Shown: positions 7,526 through 17,190, numbered from the stretch's first letter. The stretch: DNA of 64,000 nt from a marine actinobacterium MedAcidi-G3 (GCA_000817105.1 JUEP01000009.1:1-64000); one strand, 5' to 3'. Translations and numbers: made by a program. Notes: generated by a model from the sequence alone, not told the origin.

Positions 7526-8347
7526 GTGGCTACACTCCCAATAATGGCCGCTGGTCCACAACTTGACGCCGCAACAATACTGCTGCAGTGGGCAACTGGC
7601 GGTCTTCTGTTTTGTTGGGTCACGACGCGCCGCAGAGAATTAGGAGATGGCTACGGATGGCTCCTTCGCGCGAGCTATGCGGCGATAGCAACCCTTGCGG
7701 CGATCGCTGGATATGGATGGGCATCTGAACCTATCCGAGATGCCGCATCAGTCGCTGTAGCTGTAACTGCCGCATTCGCCTTGGTGCTATCAATCGTTCA
7801 ACGAACTGGGGATTCAACGTCCCGGTCCACTGAATCTAGAGAAGGAACATCAAGCTTTGATCCCCGATGGGACCTTTTAGCCCCCATTGTTGGGACTATC
7901 GGATTGGTAGCTGCGGGCCTAGGTGGTGGAGGAAATGAAGTTCTGCAGACAGCAAGAATCTTGGTTGGCGCCGCATTCTTGGGTTCAGTTACTGATGCCA
8001 TGTTGCTAGGACACTGGTATCTAGTTCAACCAGGCTTGCGAAGAGAGCCGTTGTTAGAGCAGGTTTCATGGCTCGGTAGGCTGTGGCCCTTAGAGGTTGG
8101 CCTGCTCATTGTGCCGACAGGCATGCTTTCGGTGCTATCAGGAACAATTGATGACAGCTACGGAGGAATGCTCGGATGGTTTTGGTTGGCCTGCGCTTTG
8201 ACCACCGGAGTTTTGGTGATTGTTACTCGCGCTGCACTTCGCGAGCGTGAATATGCAGCCGTGATGGCTGCTACTGGGCTCTTGTACCTGGCAATATTGA
8301 CTGCGTTCGGGACTGACGTTGTGGCGCGACTAGTACTTGAAATCTAA
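7526..8347 (+). CDS. multi-pass membrane protein of unknown function
   Basis: This 273-residue protein (GTG start) has about eight hydrophobic segments, for example LLQWATGGLLFCWV, a long run near residues 75-90, and LLYLAILTAFGTDVVARLVL at the end. A hydrophilic Ser/Thr/Arg-rich loop lies around residues 93-112. I recognise no catalytic motif. It begins 13 bases after lipB-lipA, which suggests cotranscription, and a GHWYLVQPGL stretch recalls actinobacterial conserved membrane proteins. No function is assigned. Confidence 0.65.
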   Translation: MATLPIMAAGPQLDAATILLQWATGGLLFCWVTTRRRELGDGYGWLLRASYAAIATLAAIAGYGWASEPIRDAASVAVAVTAAFALVLSIVQRTGDSTSRSTESREGTSSFDPRWDLLAPIVGTIGLVAAGLGGGGNEVLQTARILVGAAFLGSVTDAMLLGHWYLVQPGLRREPLLEQVSWLGRLWPLEVGLLIVPTGMLSVLSGTIDDSYGGMLGWFWLACALTTGVLVIVTRAALREREYAAVMAATGLLYLAILTAFGTDVVARLVLEI

Positions 8348-8372
8348 GATTTTTTGATGGTGATCTAGACCT

Positions 8373-9152
8373 CTATCGGCCTTTCCACTGAGGGTCCCGT
8401 TTTTCCCGGAACGCTTCGACACCTTCTTGGGCGTCTTCTGTGCCTCCGACGATTCTCCTAATGCTTTCACCCATACGCACTGCTTCAGCCCAACCCATTC
8501 GTTGAGACCGGGAAGCAACCTCTTTGACAGCGCGAACCGCTAGGGGAGCGCCCTGACAAAGTCGTTCGGCAAGCACATATGCCTCATCCATCAGTTCATC
8601 GTGAGGGATAACCCGCCATGCCAGCCCAATATCAACTGCCTTGTGGGCGTCGATATTGTCACCTGTCAATAAAATTTCCATAGCGTCTGCCCAAGCAATT
8701 TTTGAGGGTATGCGCATTGACCCAACGATCGTTGGTACACCGACCTTCACTTCTGGCATACCGAAAACGGCGCGATCGGATGCCAAAAGAAAATCAGTCG
8801 CGATAGCACCAGTCAATCCGTATCCGATGCAAGCCCCATTAACGGCAGCGATAGTTGGTTTCCATAACTCCAGGCCACTCTCAAAGCTATTGATCGTTGG
8901 AATTTCGAAGTAACTCCCTGACCACGAACCAGCCGAGTTGCCCTGACCGGGACGCAAATCGGCGCCGGCACAAAAAGCGCGTCCAGATCCCGTTAGGACG
9001 GCAACCCAGGCCTCCGGGTCGTTATAGAACTCCAACCACGCCGCGTTCAAACATTCTCGCATCGCGCCGTTGATCGCATTAAGAGATTCCGGACGATTGT
9101 AAGTAATCGTTGCAATATGTCCTTGAAGTTCGTATGTCGCTTCGTTACTCAT
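8373..9152 (-). CDS. enoyl-CoA hydratase/isomerase family (crotonase)
   Basis: The crotonase fold is clear: ITYNRPESLNAING near the N-terminus, the oxyanion-hole segment GRAFCAGADL, a second oxyanion segment around GACIGYGLTGA, and a C-terminal EAFREKRDPQWKGR tail typical of this superfamily. It probably hydrates trans-2-enoyl-CoA in fatty-acid or branched-chain degradation. I chose ATG 9152 (MSNEATYEL) with AGGG upstream, because the longer open frame to 9233 has no family similarity and would overlap the divergent GT2 gene. The start MSNEATYELQGHIATI aligns with normal crotonase N-termini. Confidence 0.9.
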   Translation of the reverse strand: MSNEATYELQGHIATITYNRPESLNAINGAMRECLNAAWLEFYNDPEAWVAVLTGSGRAFCAGADLRPGQGNSAGSWSGSYFEIPTINSFESGLELWKPTIAAVNGACIGYGLTGAIATDFLLASDRAVFGMPEVKVGVPTIVGSMRIPSKIAWADAMEILLTGDNIDAHKAVDIGLAWRVIPHDELMDEAYVLAERLCQGAPLAVRAVKEVASRSQRMGWAEAVRMGESIRRIVGGTEDAQEGVEAFREKRDPQWKGR

Positions 9153-9183
9153 TATCCCTGACCTAACTTCGAGACCAATAAAA

Positions 9184-9206
9184 ACGGGCAAAGAACAATT
9201 ACCCGC
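9184..9206 (-). terminator. terminator-like hairpin in the leader of the enoyl-CoA hydratase gene
   Basis: On the minus strand GCGGGU pairs with GCCCGU (four G-C pairs flanked by two G-U pairs) around an 11-nt loop, and is followed at once by TTTTT. It lies about 30 bases before the hydratase ATG, so it would sit in that gene's 5' leader rather than at the end of any upstream gene. It could be an attenuator or a chance fold. Confidence 0.3.
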
Positions 9207-9242
9207 CATGTGTCTAGTGCATTCTTCTACCACAATGGGGAA

Positions 9243-10226
9243 GTGAGACTCGTCATCCAGATTCCCTGTTTCAACGAAGCAGAGACGCTACCGGCCACAA
9301 TGGCTGATTTACCGAGAGTAGTAAGTGGGTTTGACGAAGTTCTTTGGTTAGTCGTTGATGATGGTTCGAGCGACGAAACGGCAGAGGTCGCCAAAGCTTG
9401 TGGAGCGGACGCAGTCGTAAAGTTGACTCAGAATAAAGGCCTAGCAGTGGCGTTTCAGGTTGGGCTTGACGCATCCCTGCGTTTAGGCGCTGACGTGATT
9501 GTCAACACAGACGCAGACAACCAATATTCAGCAAGCAACATTCCCGATCTTGTCGAACCAATTACTAGTGGTGATGCCGATCTAGTGGTTGGGAGTCGCG
9601 ACATATCGAACCACGAAGAATTCTCAACGCTAAAAAAATTCTTGCAGAAGATCGGCTCTTGGGTAGTTCGGCAAGCATCTTCAACTGAGGTTTCAGACGT
9701 AACCTCAGGATTTAGGGCTTACAGCAAAGAAGCAGCTCTTCAAGTAAACGTGGTATCGCAATTTACATATACCCTCGAGACCTTGATTCAGGCAGGTCGT
9801 TCAGACCTAGTTGTCTCGGACATCCCGATTAAGGTAAATCCGACAACTCGCCCATCACGTCTATTTCGGTCAAAACGACAGTACGTTCGAAGATCAGCAG
9901 GAACCATCTCTCGGGTATATGCCATGCACCAACCATTACGAGTCTTTAATATTCCGGCGGCCATCTTCGCCCTGGTCGGGATAGTGCTATTCGGTCGGTT
10001 CGGATGGTTTTATGTGACTGCAGGAGGAGAAGGGCATATCCAGTCACTAATAGTTGGAGCTGTGTGTTTGCTGGTCGCTATGCAAATGTTGATGCTCGGT
10101 CTGCTGGCAGACCTTCTCAGGTCCAACCGCGTTATCAGCGAACGAGTTCTTCGGAGAGTTCGGAACATAGAACTGACGCTTGGCGATTACACAACAATTG
10201 AAGATGGTTCTACTACCGAGCCATGA
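9243..10226 (+). CDS. GT2 polyprenyl-phosphate-type glycosyltransferase
   Basis: The N-terminal 230 residues are a GT-A family 2 transferase: IPCFNEAETLP, the nucleotide-binding VDDGSSDETAEVAK, NKGLAVAFQVGLD, and the metal-binding NTDADNQYS. Two C-terminal hydrophobic segments (PAAIFALVGIVLFGRF and the following AVCLLVAMQMLML) anchor it in the membrane, as in DPM1/ArnC-like enzymes that load a sugar onto a lipid carrier. I prefer GTG 9243, preceded by GGGGA, over GTG 9210, because VRLVIQIPCFNE is the normal start of the fold. It converges with the YfhO-like gene, overlapping by 40 bases. Confidence 0.85.
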   Translation: MRLVIQIPCFNEAETLPATMADLPRVVSGFDEVLWLVVDDGSSDETAEVAKACGADAVVKLTQNKGLAVAFQVGLDASLRLGADVIVNTDADNQYSASNIPDLVEPITSGDADLVVGSRDISNHEEFSTLKKFLQKIGSWVVRQASSTEVSDVTSGFRAYSKEAALQVNVVSQFTYTLETLIQAGRSDLVVSDIPIKVNPTTRPSRLFRSKRQYVRRSAGTISRVYAMHQPLRVFNIPAAIFALVGIVLFGRFGWFYVTAGGEGHIQSLIVGAVCLLVAMQMLMLGLLADLLRSNRVISERVLRRVRNIELTLGDYTTIEDGSTTEP

Positions 10227-12943
10227 TTGTCTCCTCGGGTGCGTCTGCGTCGCCAGGTCAATAAGAGCGTCAACGCCAACGACAGCGCCGAAACGTATAC
10301 CCCCGCTTTCAGACCCGAAGGTCGATATTCAAGCCTTATCGTGCTGAAGCCTTCCGGCACAGGAACCCCAACCAATGCGTGATCAGCTGCAACTAGTGGT
10401 TGATCCACATCATTAACTGAAGCGACCCACCCGTTTTGCATAGCATCGGCTACTACCAGCCAGCCCGGTCCAGTGGATGTCAATGAAATACTCAAATGAT
10501 CAAGCTGATCGTCAAAATCATGTATTACCGCAGTTGTAGCCACTGAACCAGTGAGGTGATCAGACTGGTCTGATAGCACCATCAGCTCAGAAGGGAGACC
10601 GGCCTGCAACATCTTGACTCGCTCTTGCCCATCAAGAACAACAACCCCCTCGGCCGCGAACCTGACCCTGTCCAGTACGTCTAGATTTTCCCAAATGGCG
10701 ACATCGTCCGCGTATGCCAAACGCAAACCATGACCACCAGGTGCCATCCCATTGAGAACAGGTGACCCAAACTGGTCAGTTCGCAGGTTCAAGGCCCCAT
10801 CTTCAGCGTCTAAGCGGACGCGAATTAAAGCCTCTCCTTCAGTGGGCAAATTCTCTGCGGCAACTGGAATCCAGTGTCTGCCAGCCGGCAAGAATCCGCG
10901 AACGTGTCGTCGTCCAGTGTGCACCGTGCCATCTGGTCCCACTACTTCGACGCGTAATCGCCCGGCCAGATCTGTCGTAAAGAAATCGTCAACGAGAAGA
11001 ATTTCGATGCCTCGCATGGGTTGAGAGTTCACGGCGATTTCTAGATGAGCGTTAGGTGTAACTTCCCGTGATGACTCACCTTCCGATAACCCAAATGGCG
11101 TTCCTGGTAACGGGAAATCTACCTGGGTAACCAACCAACGAACTGACATCCGATCTAAGACTGGCGAACTCAAACGATTGACATCAAGAAATTCGAGGAA
11201 TGAGAATGTGTAGGACCTGTCAAAGGCTTCTGGATCGACAGCTACTAGTAGATCGCCCCACGTCGGTTGATGAAACACATGACCGGTAACAGTTCGAATT
11301 CCATAGTGGGTAGTTGTGCCTGAATAAAACGCTAAATCGTGCGCCGCAATTCGGTCTCCATCCGCCTGTGACGCTAAGAACTCGTGAGCCGGTGTAGTTG
11401 GGTAGTGGCGCTCAGGAACCTCGCTAGGCCAAAACGGACCAACAAATAGAAGTATCTCAATAGCAGCAACGCCTGCTACCACTGCCGGTAGAAACTGGCG
11501 TAGCGAACTTCGATGACGTAATAGAACAGCTGCGGTGATAATTAATGCTGCTAGGCCAGCAACTGCAACGGACGGAGCCACCTTAGAAAGATGACCCTCG
11601 CGCTCGGCGAGCCGCAAAATATAGGCAACCCCGCCAAGGGCAGTGAGTATGGCAGCGATAAGCCCTGCGATATGCCACCGGCTTCGATACTTGTCGAACC
11701 GATCGCCTCCTAGATCACCGCCAGATCGCAAAGCTTCGAGGCCTAGACCAACTAAAAGGGCTAGGAGCAGCAGCCAAATTGAGCGCATCCGGCCTACGAA
11801 GTTCGTATCAAAGACAGGAAAATTCTGGGCGATAGCCAAGAGGGGGCCACCAGTGAATATGAGAAGCGTCGTGATACCCAATAAGCCGGCGGTTATTGCA
11901 GTCACCGAACGCGAGACTGATGCAGATGGACGCCACAACAGTGCACATACAACTATGACCAGTGCTCCCGCCCCCAAAAACGCGCACGTTTCAATGTAAT
12001 TGCGGTCACCGTAGAAAAAGCCTTGGGCATGTGAACCAAATGCCCGGGGAATGGCTGCTGTGGCCATCAACGAAGTGGATAGATGGTCCGACGCGGTTTG
12101 CGTTCGATGAGAAAGGTCAGTCGCGTTTATTTGACTGATGAACGGAAAGATCTGCCACGCAGCCAAACCGAAACCCAGAGCAACCGACCCAAGAGCCGAT
12201 ACCGACCATCGAAACGTTTTTTGATCCTGCCTAAATTCAGTTCGAGATCGCAAAATAATCCATAACAGCATCAGGAGTAGGCCCCATCCAGTTAACGCTG
12301 GAAAACCGGCTAACAACATTGCGCATGTCGTTATAGCGATCGTGAGGGATGCAGAAAAGTTTCGGTGTCGCATTAGCCGCTCGGCGCCCCACAAAAGCCA
12401 AGGAAGATAAGCACCGACATGACTTTGAGGCCAATTCGTCCACACTGTTTGAAAACCACTAAACGAATAAACAAACCCAGCTGTCAAAGAAGCAGCATGA
12501 GAAACTCCGAGACTGCGCAGCAAAAGAAAGACACCAGCGATAGCTACAGATAGCTCAGCGAGTTTTATCCATGCAGGCGCTACCCGGTCGGGAAAAAAAA
12601 GAAATGGCAAATTGAGCGGATCAAAAAACCCTTGGTGTGGAACCGAAGCGAGAGGCGTTCCACCTGCTGGATAAGGGTTCCACATAGCAAAATCACCGTC
12701 TAAGAGTCTGCTATGGAACTGTTCCTGAGCAGGAAATCCTGAATCAACTGGATCAGCAACAGGAATTGAGGTGAGTTCAAGGTCAATCGGCTGACTCTCA
12801 TTCCAGGGAGCCCAGCGTAAAACAGTGTCAGAACGTAGAAAGGTTCGTGCTCCAACCAAGGACAAGCCGATGCTCAGAACGATGGTTGCAACGACGACAG
12901 CTAGGGTCCAGCGTGTCGCTCTATCGACCCCGCTGTTCTTCAC
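10187..12943 (-). CDS. YfhO-like large membrane protein
   Basis: This is a roughly 918-residue polytopic protein with about a dozen membrane spans, then a long extracytoplasmic domain and a final C-terminal span. The early WNPYPAGGTPL and LPFLFFP and the arrangement of loops resemble YfhO and other GT-C-type membrane proteins, which transfer sugars from lipid-linked donors or help modify lipoteichoic-type polymers outside the membrane. The GTG at 12943 overlaps the rmlA stop (GTGA) and gives VKNSGVDRATRWTLAVVV directly before the first span. The longer frame to 13060 would overlap rmlA by 120 bases. Context with rmlA and GT2 supports an envelope-glycan role. Confidence 0.75.
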   Translation of the reverse strand: MKNSGVDRATRWTLAVVVATIVLSIGLSLVGARTFLRSDTVLRWAPWNESQPIDLELTSIPVADPVDSGFPAQEQFHSRLLDGDFAMWNPYPAGGTPLASVPHQGFFDPLNLPFLFFPDRVAPAWIKLAELSVAIAGVFLLLRSLGVSHAASLTAGFVYSFSGFQTVWTNWPQSHVGAYLPWLLWGAERLMRHRNFSASLTIAITTCAMLLAGFPALTGWGLLLMLLWIILRSRTEFRQDQKTFRWSVSALGSVALGFGLAAWQIFPFISQINATDLSHRTQTASDHLSTSLMATAAIPRAFGSHAQGFFYGDRNYIETCAFLGAGALVIVVCALLWRPSASVSRSVTAITAGLLGITTLLIFTGGPLLAIAQNFPVFDTNFVGRMRSIWLLLLALLVGLGLEALRSGGDLGGDRFDKYRSRWHIAGLIAAILTALGGVAYILRLAEREGHLSKVAPSVAVAGLAALIITAAVLLRHRSSLRQFLPAVVAGVAAIEILLFVGPFWPSEVPERHYPTTPAHEFLASQADGDRIAAHDLAFYSGTTTHYGIRTVTGHVFHQPTWGDLLVAVDPEAFDRSYTFSFLEFLDVNRLSSPVLDRMSVRWLVTQVDFPLPGTPFGLSEGESSREVTPNAHLEIAVNSQPMRGIEILLVDDFFTTDLAGRLRVEVVGPDGTVHTGRRHVRGFLPAGRHWIPVAAENLPTEGEALIRVRLDAEDGALNLRTDQFGSPVLNGMAPGGHGLRLAYADDVAIWENLDVLDRVRFAAEGVVVLDGQERVKMLQAGLPSELMVLSDQSDHLTGSVATTAVIHDFDDQLDHLSISLTSTGPGWLVVADAMQNGWVASVNDVDQPLVAADHALVGVPVPEGFSTIRLEYRPSGLKAGVYVSALSLALTLLLTWRRRRTRGDNHGSVVEPSSIVV

Positions 12944-13800
12944 CCCCCAATCGCTCTTTCGCAATAGGTCCTGTAGGGAGAGAGAGGCATTGAGTCGATT
13001 GTTCTCGCCACCTCTTTGTCCGACACAAACCCCATCTTGAAAGCAACCTCCTCCAAACACGCGACCTTGTATCCATTTTCTTTCTCGACTGAAGCAACGA
13101 AATTGGAACTTTCCAGAAGACTTTCGTGAGTTCCTGAGTCCAACCAGGTTGTATCTCGCCCCAAGCTTGCCGCCCTGAGCTCTCCATCGACCAAGAAACT
13201 CATATTTAGATCAGTGATTTCTAACTCCCCACGGTCACTAGGGGCTAGTTCCTTAGCTCGGGAAACGGCCGTGTCGTCATATACATAAAGCCCTGGAACG
13301 GCGAGGTCACTTCGGGGGTTGTTTGGCTTCTCTTCAATCGACAACACAGAACCAGAACTGTCGATCTCGACCACTCCGTAACGTTGAGGGTCCTCTACCG
13401 GGTAGCCCCAGATGACAGCTCCACTAACAAAGCCTGCTACCTCAATATCGAGACCTATAGGACCGTGAAAAATGTTGTCCCCAAGTATGAGACTGAAGGG
13501 CTGGTCACCCACAAATTCTTCGCCAATAAGCACAGCTTCGGCAATGCCACCGGGGTTTGGTTGAACGCTGTACGAGAGGCTTATGCCCCATTGTTGACCA
13601 TCACCTAAGACCCGTTCAAAAATCGGTAAATCGGCAGGCGAACTAATCAGATGTATTTCTCTAATACCGGCGGTCATCAACGTAGCCAGCGGGTAATAAA
13701 TCATTGGTTTGTCGTAGACAGCTTGGAGTTGTTTGCTTGAAACTTGACTAAGCGGAAATAGTCGAGTCCCAGCCCCACCAGCAAGCATCATGCCGCGCAT
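12940..13800 (-). CDS. rmlA: glucose-1-phosphate thymidylyltransferase
   Basis: This roughly 286-residue protein has the RmlA signature MRGMMLAGGAGTRLFPLS, SKQLQAVYDKPMIYYPL, GDNIFHG and the later WLDSGTHESL, all typical of short-form RmlA. It makes dTDP-glucose from dTTP and glucose-1-phosphate, the first step of dTDP-L-rhamnose synthesis. The start is set at ATG 13800, as the family begins at MRG; ATG 13809 adds three residues. It is followed by the YfhO-like gene with a GTGA overlap. The other rml genes lie at 16.6 kb (C), 17.2 kb (B) and 30.7 kb (D). Confidence 0.93.
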   Translation of the reverse strand: MRGMMLAGGAGTRLFPLSQVSSKQLQAVYDKPMIYYPLATLMTAGIREIHLISSPADLPIFERVLGDGQQWGISLSYSVQPNPGGIAEAVLIGEEFVGDQPFSLILGDNIFHGPIGLDIEVAGFVSGAVIWGYPVEDPQRYGVVEIDSSGSVLSIEEKPNNPRSDLAVPGLYVYDDTAVSRAKELAPSDRGELEITDLNMSFLVDGELRAASLGRDTTWLDSGTHESLLESSNFVASVEKENGYKVACLEEVAFKMGFVSDKEVARTIDSMPLSPYRTYCERAIGG

Positions 13801-13877
13801 AGAGGCCATTCTCTTTTGCAGTTACTCATCACGCCCACCAGTCTGGCGCAGTGTTGCAGCAATCGCGGGTCGCGCCA

Positions 13878-15629
13878 CTATTCAATGATTGCGACGATAT
13901 CGCCTGCACCTACCGTGTCACCAGGATTTACCTTTATGTCAACTACAGAACCTGTTTTGTCAGCATTGATGTTGTTTTCCATCTTCATAGCTTCTAGAAC
14001 CACTACGGCTTCACCTTCTGCGATTTCTTGTCCAATTTCGACCAAAACCTTCACAATGGTTCCTTGCATTGGCGCGGCAACTTGACCCGAACCGGCAGCA
14101 CCGGCACCACTTGAGGTAGATCTCCGAGGTTTGGGAGCTGCAGTAGCTGCAACTCCAGCAACTTCGGGAACCCAAGCGGCGACCTCAAAGCGCTTTCCGT
14201 TGACTTCGAGAACCACATCTTTTCGAACTCGGGGATCAGCTAGATCAGCTTCTTGGTCAAGGCCGGTGACTTTCCCGACCACGTCGGAGAGGTCCAAAGA
14301 CTCTTCTACCCACTTAGTGCTGTGTTCACCCGCCTGAAAGTCGTCACTAGCCAAAATTGCGCTATGGGCTGCTGCAGTAGTCGCTATTCCACCTATCTCT
14401 AGTTCAACCAACGCACTTCGCATACGCGCAATTGCAGTGGCCCTGTCAGAGCCCCATACGATGAGCTTGCCAACCAAGTTGTCATAGAACTGCGAAACCG
14501 TGTCGCCCGGTTCGTAACCACCGTCCCAACGGATGCCGAAACCTTGTGGAATTTTTAGTTCGCTAAGCGTCCCCGGAGATGGAAGGAATCGCCCACCTGC
14601 TGGATCCTCGGCGTTGATTCTCACCTCAATAGCGTGGCCATCTTGTTCGATGTCTTGTTGACTGAAAGACAACTCTGAGCCAGCTGCGACCCGAATCTGC
14701 TCTCGAACTAAATCAATTCCAGATACCAGTTCACTTACAGGATGTTCAACCTGTAACCGGGTGTTCATCTCGAGGTAGAAGAACTCGCCGTCCTGAAACA
14801 AAAACTCGACAGTTCCGGCGTTGGTGTAATCGCAGCCTTCGGCTACAGCCACAGCGGCGGCACCCATAGCTTCCCGCACCTCGTTAGGAAAGTTCGGAGC
14901 CGGGCTTTCCTCAACCAGCTTCTGATGGCGTCTTTGAGCGGAGCAGTCACGTTCACCAAGCCAAACAGTGTTTCCGTGTTGATCTGCGATGATCTGCATT
15001 TCGATATGTCGAGGCCAAGTCAGGTAACGCTCCATATAGCATTCGTTACGACCGAAAAAGCTTTCAGCTTCTCGTTGAGCGGACTCTAAAGCCGCATCAA
15101 CGTCTTCGGCTGCAGTCACGACCTTCATGCCGCGACCTCCACCGCCGTACGCCGCTTTAATTGCAACCGGATAGCCATGCTCGTCGGCGAAACTACGGAC
15201 CTCATCGGGATGTTGGATTATCTCGGTAGTACCCGGAACTCCACGCACACCAACTTTCTCAGCAGCTAGGCGGGCTGAAATCTTGTCGCCCATCACTTCA
15301 ATGGCCTCTGGCGGCGGGCCAATAAAGGTGACACCCCGCTCGGTGATAGCCCTTGCGAAGTCTGCATTCTCACTATAAAAACCGTAACCAGGGTGCACAG
15401 CGTCGGCACCGCTCTTTTCAATAGCGTCGAGAATTGCTGAAGTATTCAGATACGAATCTGCTGCAGTTTCGCCGCCCAAAGCGTAGGCCTCGTCAGCGAG
15501 TCGAACGTGAAGAGCATTGCGGTCAAGTTCGCTGTAAACAGCCACACTTGTAATGCCAAGTTCACGACACGCCCGAATCACTCTTACGGCGATTTCTCCA
15601 CGGTTAGCGATCAAGATCTTTGAAAACAA
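13878..15629 (-). CDS. accA: acyl-CoA carboxylase alpha subunit (biotin carboxylase + BCCP)
   Basis: This 583-residue protein joins a biotin carboxylase (residues 1-450, starting ILIANRGEIAVRVIRACRE, with the ATP-grasp Gly-rich loop AAYGGGGRGMK and EMNTRLQVEH) to a C-terminal biotin carboxyl carrier domain with the biotinylation motif VLEAMKMENN. An Ala/Pro/Gly-rich linker connects them. This is the standard alpha subunit of actinobacterial acetyl/propionyl-CoA carboxylases; the beta (carboxyltransferase) subunit is not in the window. It is divergent from birA, which supplies its biotin ligase, across 121 bases. The acyl-CoA preference is set by the absent beta subunit. Confidence 0.93.
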   Translation of the reverse strand: MFSKILIANRGEIAVRVIRACRELGITSVAVYSELDRNALHVRLADEAYALGGETAADSYLNTSAILDAIEKSGADAVHPGYGFYSENADFARAITERGVTFIGPPPEAIEVMGDKISARLAAEKVGVRGVPGTTEIIQHPDEVRSFADEHGYPVAIKAAYGGGGRGMKVVTAAEDVDAALESAQREAESFFGRNECYMERYLTWPRHIEMQIIADQHGNTVWLGERDCSAQRRHQKLVEESPAPNFPNEVREAMGAAAVAVAEGCDYTNAGTVEFLFQDGEFFYLEMNTRLQVEHPVSELVSGIDLVREQIRVAAGSELSFSQQDIEQDGHAIEVRINAEDPAGGRFLPSPGTLSELKIPQGFGIRWDGGYEPGDTVSQFYDNLVGKLIVWGSDRATAIARMRSALVELEIGGIATTAAAHSAILASDDFQAGEHSTKWVEESLDLSDVVGKVTGLDQEADLADPRVRKDVVLEVNGKRFEVAAWVPEVAGVAATAAPKPRRSTSSGAGAAGSGQVAAPMQGTIVKVLVEIGQEIAEGEAVVVLEAMKMENNINADKTGSVVDIKVNPGDTVGAGDIVAIIE

Positions 15630-15750
15630 GGTTCCAACCTTCCGAGCACAAACTTACGATCTGCAATCGTGCCACAATCGAGACCGTTTGCCCCACTTGA
15701 GTCATTTCTTTCCTAAATAAGTTGACACACCATTAAGTATTCTGATCCCT

Positions 15751-16593
15751 GTGGAAATGCCCAACTTCGACTCAGTTGATAAAACTCGCTTTAGCGATAT
15801 CACTTGGGTCCCCGAAATTGGGTCAACCAACACAGCGTTGCTTGATCGGGCGCGGAAAGGGGCAAGCGAAGGTGAGGTCATAATTGCTGATCTGCAAACT
15901 CACGGCCGTGGCCGAAGGGGAAGGATATGGACTGCACCCTCAGGAACATCGCTTATGATGTCAATCCTTTTGCGTCCGCCGCCGGGCACCCTTTCTCCTA
16001 ACAACGCATCACTGATCACATCCGCCCTCGCAATATCTGCGCTTGCTGCGGTTGAAGAAGTCGCGAACATACAACTTGAAGTGAAATGGCCTAATGACCT
16101 GGTTGTCGATAGTCCCGATCTAATTCTTGATAAGGGTGATCCTGGGTACCGAAAAGTCGCCGGAATTTTGACTGAAAGCTTGATCCAGCAAAATCAAATA
16201 GAAGCCCTGGTGGTGGGAATTGGAATGAACACAGGTTGGGGTCAGGTGCCACCAGACCTCCACTTAATAGCGACAAGCCTGGACGTGCTTGCAGGAAGCT
16301 CCGTTGATAGAAGCCAACTGGCGCACAATCTTTTAGAAAACTTTGAAGCCGAATACGTTGGGCTCTTCGAACCTTCTGGCATAGAGAATCTGCTAAAACG
16401 GCTTCGTGAACACTCAGCCACTTTGGGTAGGCGAGTCTTGGTGCACATGAATCAAGGTGGAGAAACCAACCCCTTAGAAGGGCAAGCTATTGACATCGAT
16501 GAGTCGGGACGACTTCTTGTGAAATTTGATAGCGGCGACACCCGAGCGGTCGCAGTGGCCGATGTAGAACACCTGCGACTCCAAGCGCGCTAA
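15751..16593 (+). CDS. birA: biotin--[acetyl-CoA-carboxylase] ligase
   Basis: This 280-residue protein has the biotin protein ligase core: GSTNTALLDRAR, HGRGRRGRIWTAPSG (the biotinyl-AMP loop), VKWPNDLVV, KVAGILTE and GIGMNTGW, with a C-terminal SH3-like domain. It activates biotin as biotinyl-5'-AMP and attaches it to the lysine of BCCP, here very likely the carboxylase encoded divergently next door. There is no N-terminal helix-turn-helix, so unlike E. coli BirA it is not expected to be a repressor. A TTGACA occurs at 15722-15727 but no -10 at good spacing is visible. Start is GTG, with a Met two codons later. Confidence 0.93.
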   Translation: MEMPNFDSVDKTRFSDITWVPEIGSTNTALLDRARKGASEGEVIIADLQTHGRGRRGRIWTAPSGTSLMMSILLRPPPGTLSPNNASLITSALAISALAAVEEVANIQLEVKWPNDLVVDSPDLILDKGDPGYRKVAGILTESLIQQNQIEALVVGIGMNTGWGQVPPDLHLIATSLDVLAGSSVDRSQLAHNLLENFEAEYVGLFEPSGIENLLKRLREHSATLGRRVLVHMNQGGETNPLEGQAIDIDESGRLLVKFDSGDTRAVAVADVEHLRLQAR

Positions 16594-16628
16594 CCGGCAA
16601 CTCCAAACAAGGAATACCCTAGAACGAT

Positions 16629-17183
16629 ATGGCCGAAATCGTTTCCTCTGAAACCATCGAAGGTGTGCACGTAGTGACTCCTGACGTCTATGCCGACGAT
16701 CGCGGATTTTTTGTCGAAACATACCGCCGAGAGTGGATTCCCAACGGATCGAGAGAGATGATTCAAGCGAATCGCGGAGATCGAGAAAATGGAAGCATCG
16801 TCGGATTGCACTACCATCTCCACCAAGCTGATTACTGGTACGTGCCGTTCGGCACTGTCCGAGTCGTATTACACGATCTGCGTTCTGGCTCGCCGACCGA
16901 AGGCGCCACTCAACACACTGATCTTCGCGAAAGCGAACATCGTGGCATCTATATCCCCCCAGGTGTGGCGCACGGATTCGCAGCTCTGACGGACGCCACT
17001 ATTACCTATCTAGTAGATAACTACTACAACCCAAATGACGAACTGGGTGTTGCTTGGGACGATCCCGAAATAGGCGCTGATTGGGGTATAGAGAACCCAA
17101 TTCTGTCTGACCGCGATCAGAACAACCCCTACAAAAAGTCAATCCCTCAAGCGGACCAACCGCGATACGGACTGAGGAACTGA
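16629..17183 (+). CDS. rmlC: dTDP-4-dehydrorhamnose 3,5-epimerase family protein
   Basis: This 184-residue protein has the RmlC cupin fold: DDRGFFVETYRREW, IVGLHYHLHQADYWYV with the catalytic-type His, RSGSPTEG, IYIPPGVAHGFAAL, and YYNPNDELGVAWDDPEIG. It would epimerise dTDP-4-keto-6-deoxyglucose at C3 and C5. LHYHLHQADYWYV differs somewhat from the classic LHYQ..P..Q.KLV, so the exact sugar could differ from rhamnose. rmlB starts seven bases downstream, so the two are surely cotranscribed. Confidence 0.88.
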   Translation: MAEIVSSETIEGVHVVTPDVYADDRGFFVETYRREWIPNGSREMIQANRGDRENGSIVGLHYHLHQADYWYVPFGTVRVVLHDLRSGSPTEGATQHTDLRESEHRGIYIPPGVAHGFAALTDATITYLVDNYYNPNDELGVAWDDPEIGADWGIENPILSDRDQNNPYKKSIPQADQPRYGLRN

Positions 17184-17190
17184 CCTAGCT

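Noticed and set aside
12940-13060. N-terminal extension of the YfhO-like protein to 13060
   Set aside because: It would overlap rmlA by 120 bases; the GTG at 12943 gives a 4-base GTGA overlap and a normal membrane N-terminus.
15722-15743. TTGACA ... TATTCT as a birA promoter
   Set aside because: The spacing is only 10 bases, too short for a sigma-70-type promoter.
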